From Bacteroidaceae bacterium (GTDB lineage Bacteria > Bacteroidota > Bacteroidia > Bacteroidales > Bacteroidaceae), in NCBI GenBank assembly GCA_017464815.1, contig JAFTYI010000020.1, forward strand, positions 1-36,496: 36,496 nucleotides of DNA, written 5' to 3'. Shown here piece by piece: positions 33,628-36,496 of the stretch. Position 1 is the first letter of the stretch. The number at the start of each line of letters is the position of its first letter. The position numbers and the translations under genes are program-made. The notes beneath the pieces are model-generated. The model was not told where the DNA came from. It ran no database searches and was given only the letters and a program-made list of their open reading frames with translations.

Positions 33628-35646
33628 ATGAACGACATCAAAGTATTGAATCATGCAGCCGACAACATCCGCATCTTGGCTGCCGCTTCTGTAGAGAAAG
33701 CAAAGTCAGGTCACCCCGGTGGTGCTATGGGTGGTGCCGACTTCATCAACGTGCTCTATTCTGAGTACCTCAACTACGACCCCGAAAACCCCACATGGGT
33801 AGGTCGCGACCGTTTCTACCTCGACCCCGGACACATGGCTCCCATGCTCTATGCCCAGCTGGCCCTCATCGGCAAGTTCAGCCTCGAAGAGATTGCACAG
33901 CTCCGTCAGTGGGGCTCTCCCACTACAGGTCATCCCGAGTTTGAGATTGCCCGTGGTATCGAGAACACTTCAGGTCCCCTCGGTCAGGGTCACACCTTTG
34001 CCGTAGGTGCCGCCATTGCTGCCAAGTTCTTGGCTGCCCACACAGGCAACCCCACTTTCGCTAAAGAAACTATCTACGCTTATATCTCTGACGGTGGTAT
34101 TCAGGAGGAAATCTCTCAGGGTGCTGCCCGCGTAGCCGGTGTGTTGGGATTGGACAACCTCATCATGTTCTACGACTCTAACGACATCCAGCTCTCTACC
34201 GAAACAGCTGAGGTGATGAACGAAGACACCGCTGCCAAGTATCGCGCACTCGGTTGGGAAGTGATTGAAATCAATGGTAACGATGCCGCCGAAATCCGCA
34301 AGGCTATCGAAGCAGCCAAGGCCGTTGAAGGCAAGCCCGCCCTCATCATCGGTAAGTGCATCATGGGTAAGGGTGCCTTGAAGGCCGACGGCTCTTCTTA
34401 CGAGCGCAACTGCAAGACCCACGGTGCTCCCCTCGGTGGCGACGCTTTCACCAACACAGTGAAGAACCTCGGTGGCGACCCCGAGAATCCTTTCCAAATC
34501 TTCGACGACGTGAAGGAACTTTATGCCCGTCGTGCTGAAGAGTTGAAGGCCATCTGCGCTGCCCGCTATGCTGAAGAGGCCGAATGGGCTGCCGCTAACC
34601 CCGAGAAGGCTGCCGCACAGGCTGACTGGTTTGCCAACAAGGCTCCGCAGATCGACTGGACAAAGGTTGAGCAGAAGGCTGGTGATGCCACCCGTAATGC
34701 CTCTGCCGCATGTCTCTCAGCCCTTGCCGAGCAGGTGCCCAACATGATTTGCGCCTCTGCCGACCTCTCTAACTCTGATAAGACTGACGGTTTCTTGAAG
34801 AAGACCAAGGCGCTTGCCAAGGGCGACTTCAGCGGTGCCTTCTTCCAGGCAGGTGTGGCCGAGCTGACGATGGCTTGCTGCTGCATCGGTATGGCTCTCC
34901 ACGGTGGTGTTATCCCCGCCTGCGGTACCTTCTTCGTATTCTCTGACTACATGAAGCCCGCCGTTCGTATGGCCGCCCTGATGGAGCTTCCCGTGAAGTT
35001 CATCTGGACACACGATGCCTTCCGCGTAGGTGAAGACGGTCCTACTCACGAGCCCGTTGAACAGGAGGCACAGATTCGTTTGATGGAGAAGCTGAAGAAC
35101 CACAAGGGTCACAACTCTACCCTCGTGCTCCGTCCGGCCGATGCCAAGGAGACTACCGAGGCTTGGGCACTGGCAATGGCCAACACTGCCACCCCGACTG
35201 CCCTCATCCTCAGCCGTCAGAACATTGCCGACCTGCCCGCAGGCAACGACTATGCTCAGGCAGCCAAGGGTGCTTACGTGGTAGCAGGTAGTGATGAAAA
35301 CGCTGATGTCATCCTCGTTGCTTCAGGTTCAGAGGTTTCAACCCTTGTTGCCGGTGCCGAGTTGCTCCGCAAGGACGGTGTGAAGTGCTCTATCGTGAGC
35401 GTTCCCTCTGAAGGACTCTTCCGCAGCCAGTGTCCCGAGTATCAGGCTCAGGTATTGCCCGCAGGTGTGAAGAAGTTCGGTCTCACCGCCGGTCTTCCCG
35501 TCAACCTGCAAGGTCTTGTACCCGCCCACGAAGGCAAGGTATGGGGTCTCGAAAGCTTCGGCTTCTCAGCTCCCTACAAGGTGCTCGACGAGAAACTGGG
35601 CTTCACCGCCGAGAATGTATATAATCAGGTGAAAGCAATGCTGTAA
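33628..35646 (+). CDS. tkt: Transketolase
   Basis: 672 residues from ATG 33628 (MNDIKVLNHAADNIRILAAA). An upstream in-frame ATG at 33562 lies inside repeat G2 and is rejected. Family marks are SGHPGGAMGGAD (His29), DPGHMAPMLYA (His69), GPLGQG and KTHGAPLG. The thiamine-diphosphate motif here is SDG (154-156) ... N185, where most transketolases have GDG. In the second half are FRVGEDGPTHEPVEQ, with the cofactor-activating Glu region nearby, and SRQN. It moves two-carbon units between xylulose-5-phosphate and ribose-5-phosphate or erythrose-4-phosphate. Its place after araDAB links arabinose to central metabolism. Confidence 0.96.
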   Translation: MNDIKVLNHAADNIRILAAASVEKAKSGHPGGAMGGADFINVLYSEYLNYDPENPTWVGRDRFYLDPGHMAPMLYAQLALIGKFSLEEIAQLRQWGSPTTGHPEFEIARGIENTSGPLGQGHTFAVGAAIAAKFLAAHTGNPTFAKETIYAYISDGGIQEEISQGAARVAGVLGLDNLIMFYDSNDIQLSTETAEVMNEDTAAKYRALGWEVIEINGNDAAEIRKAIEAAKAVEGKPALIIGKCIMGKGALKADGSSYERNCKTHGAPLGGDAFTNTVKNLGGDPENPFQIFDDVKELYARRAEELKAICAARYAEEAEWAAANPEKAAAQADWFANKAPQIDWTKVEQKAGDATRNASAACLSALAEQVPNMICASADLSNSDKTDGFLKKTKALAKGDFSGAFFQAGVAELTMACCCIGMALHGGVIPACGTFFVFSDYMKPAVRMAALMELPVKFIWTHDAFRVGEDGPTHEPVEQEAQIRLMEKLKNHKGHNSTLVLRPADAKETTEAWALAMANTATPTALILSRQNIADLPAGNDYAQAAKGAYVVAGSDENADVILVASGSEVSTLVAGAELLRKDGVKCSIVSVPSEGLFRSQCPEYQAQVLPAGVKKFGLTAGLPVNLQGLVPAHEGKVWGLESFGFSAPYKVLDEKLGFTAENVYNQVKAML

Positions 35647-35655
35647 TTTTAATAT

Positions 35656-35824
35656 TAGAAGTTAGAGGAGTTATCACTCGCTTTGCTCGTTAGGAGTCAG
35701 AGAAGTTAAAGTCAAATGTCTTGCTCACTCGTAGCTTTTAGCTCGTCACTTGTAGCTCTTGCATTGGCTTTAACTCCTTAGGCTCGCAAAGCCGATAACT
35801 CCTTTAACTCCTTTAACTCCTAAA
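35656..35824. repeat. Compound inverted repeat, family C, copy 3
   Basis: The left part (GAAGTTAGAGGAGTTATCAC...) and the right part (GATAACTCCTTTAACTCCTT...) are complementary. 35670-35697 is the exact reverse complement of 14961-14988. The centre carries GTAGCTTTTAGCTCGTCACT words shared with family D. It fills the gap between transketolase and rpiB. Confidence 0.75.
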
Positions 35825-35836
35825 ATATTATCCACA

Positions 35837-36268
35837 ATGGAAACAATCGGAATTTGCTGCGACCACGCAGGATTTGAATTGAAGAAATATGTACTCCAAT
35901 GGTTGGAGGAGAAAGGAATTGCCTACAAGGACTACGGAACCTATTCCCCCGAAAGCATGGACTATGCCGACGTGGCTCATCCCTTGGCACTTGCCATCGA
36001 AGCGGGCGAACACGAGCGCGGCATTGCCATCTGCGGTAGCGGAAACGGCATCAACATGACGCTCAACAAGCATCAAGGCATCCGTGCCGCCCTCTGCTGG
36101 TGTCCCGAGATTGCCGAGCTGGCTCGTCAGCACAACAATGCCAACGTCCTCGTGATGCCCGGCCGCTTTGTGACAAACACCGTGGCCGAAAGCATCCTCA
36201 ACAAATACTTCAACACACCCTTCGAAGGAGGTCGCCACGCACGCCGCATCGAGAAGATTCCGTGCTAA
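35837..36268 (+). CDS. rpiB: Ribose-5-phosphate isomerase B
   Basis: 143 residues, the usual length. The N-terminal IGICCDHAGFELKKYV contains the DHAG phosphate-binding motif. AICGSGNGINMTLNK carries the catalytic Cys66 and its anion hole. ALCWCPEIAELARQHNNANV and MPGRFV complete the RpiB/LacAB pattern. It interconverts ribose-5-phosphate and ribulose-5-phosphate. It is the last gene of the pentose unit, with a strong terminator 28 bases after the stop. Confidence 0.96.
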   Translation: METIGICCDHAGFELKKYVLQWLEEKGIAYKDYGTYSPESMDYADVAHPLALAIEAGEHERGIAICGSGNGINMTLNKHQGIRAALCWCPEIAELARQHNNANVLVMPGRFVTNTVAESILNKYFNTPFEGGRHARRIEKIPC

Positions 36269-36296
36269 GCGCGCGTTACGTGAAAGCTAAAGGACA

Positions 36297-36355
36297 AGAG
36301 GAGTGAAGAACCCGATAGCCCCAGTGCTACGCGATTCTTCACTCCTCTTTTTTTA
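36297..36355 (+). terminator. Rho-independent terminator of the arabinose/pentose operon
   Basis: AGAGGAGTGAAGAA (36297-36310) pairs perfectly with TTCTTCACTCCTCT (36335-36348), a 14-bp stem, followed by a run of eight T ending at 36355. The loop (24 bases) contains further short pairings. Confidence 0.92.
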
Positions 36356-36404
36356 TTTATTAGTGTCCGCTAAAAACTTCAATTGATTTATTTCCCTGCA
36401 AGTT

Positions 36405-36496
36405 TATGCCGTCTCTGTCATTCTGAACGAAGTGAAGAATCTGATAACGTGTGCTTTAGTTTTTGCTGACGTTTACAGATTCTTCACTTCGTTCAG
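36405..36496. repeat. Palindromic repeat, family E, copy 2 (cut by window edge)
   Basis: ATGCCGTCTCTGTCATTCTG begins the arm, which continues to 36442 and is mirrored from 36477 to the window end. The block GAATCTGATAACGTGTGCTT (36438-36457) is the same as in copy 1 near position 150. The loop sequences differ. Confidence 0.8.

Overview
The window looks like a chromosome segment from a member of the Bacteroidales, most like Prevotella, Paraprevotella or Bacteroides. The signs are Bacteroidetes-type promoters (a -7 box TAnnTTTG, in places with a -33 TTTG box about 19 bases upstream), a short primary sigma factor without region 1.1, a HU-like/SPOR membrane protein, lipoprotein glycosidases, and a gene order around araD/araA/transketolase/rpiB that I remember from Bacteroides. 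No species can be named from the sequence alone.

Layout. 1-1.0 kb: the tail of an IS110-type transposase, a palindromic repeat, a MITE-like element and a thioredoxin-fold gene. 1.3-6.4 kb: a DEAD-box RNA helicase, a structured 870-base non-coding stretch, a HU-like/membrane/SPOR protein, a zinc-ribbon/FHA protein and the primary sigma factor. 6.6-13.2 kb: a two-domain carbohydrate esterase, tRNA-Pro(TGG), aspartyl-tRNA synthetase and a GH51 arabinofuranosidase lipoprotein. 13.2-19.1 kb: an ABC-F ATPase, a 50-residue orphan small protein, grpE, dnaJ and folC. 19.2-36.3 kb: sugar catabolism. This begins with a galactose operon (aldose 1-epimerase, glucose/galactose transporter, galactokinase), then a XylE-like symporter, then an eight-gene arabinose/pentose-phosphate unit (lipoprotein epimerase, sodium/sugar symporter, araD, araA, araB, a second FGGY kinase, transketolase, rpiB) ending at a strong terminator.

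The sugar genes make a coherent route. Arabinose released by GH51 enzymes from acetyl-decorated hemicellulose is mutarotated in the periplasm, imported with sodium, isomerised by AraA, phosphorylated by AraB and/or the second kinase, epimerised by AraD to xylulose-5-phosphate, and passed to transketolase and RpiB. Galactose follows a parallel path through GalM, GluP and GalK. No AraR-type (Nudix) regulator gene is present.

The most unusual property is non-coding. Most longer intergenic gaps hold a long inverted repeat, drawn from at least eight sequence families (called A to H here), two of which have arms made of tandem 9-10-base words. Family B is a 151-153 bp element with 16-bp terminal inverted repeats, present twice in opposite orientation. 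A 19-base near-palindrome occurs identically upstream of the helicase/thioredoxin-fold pair and upstream of the arabinose operon. A nested three-stem structure lies at 3131-3201.
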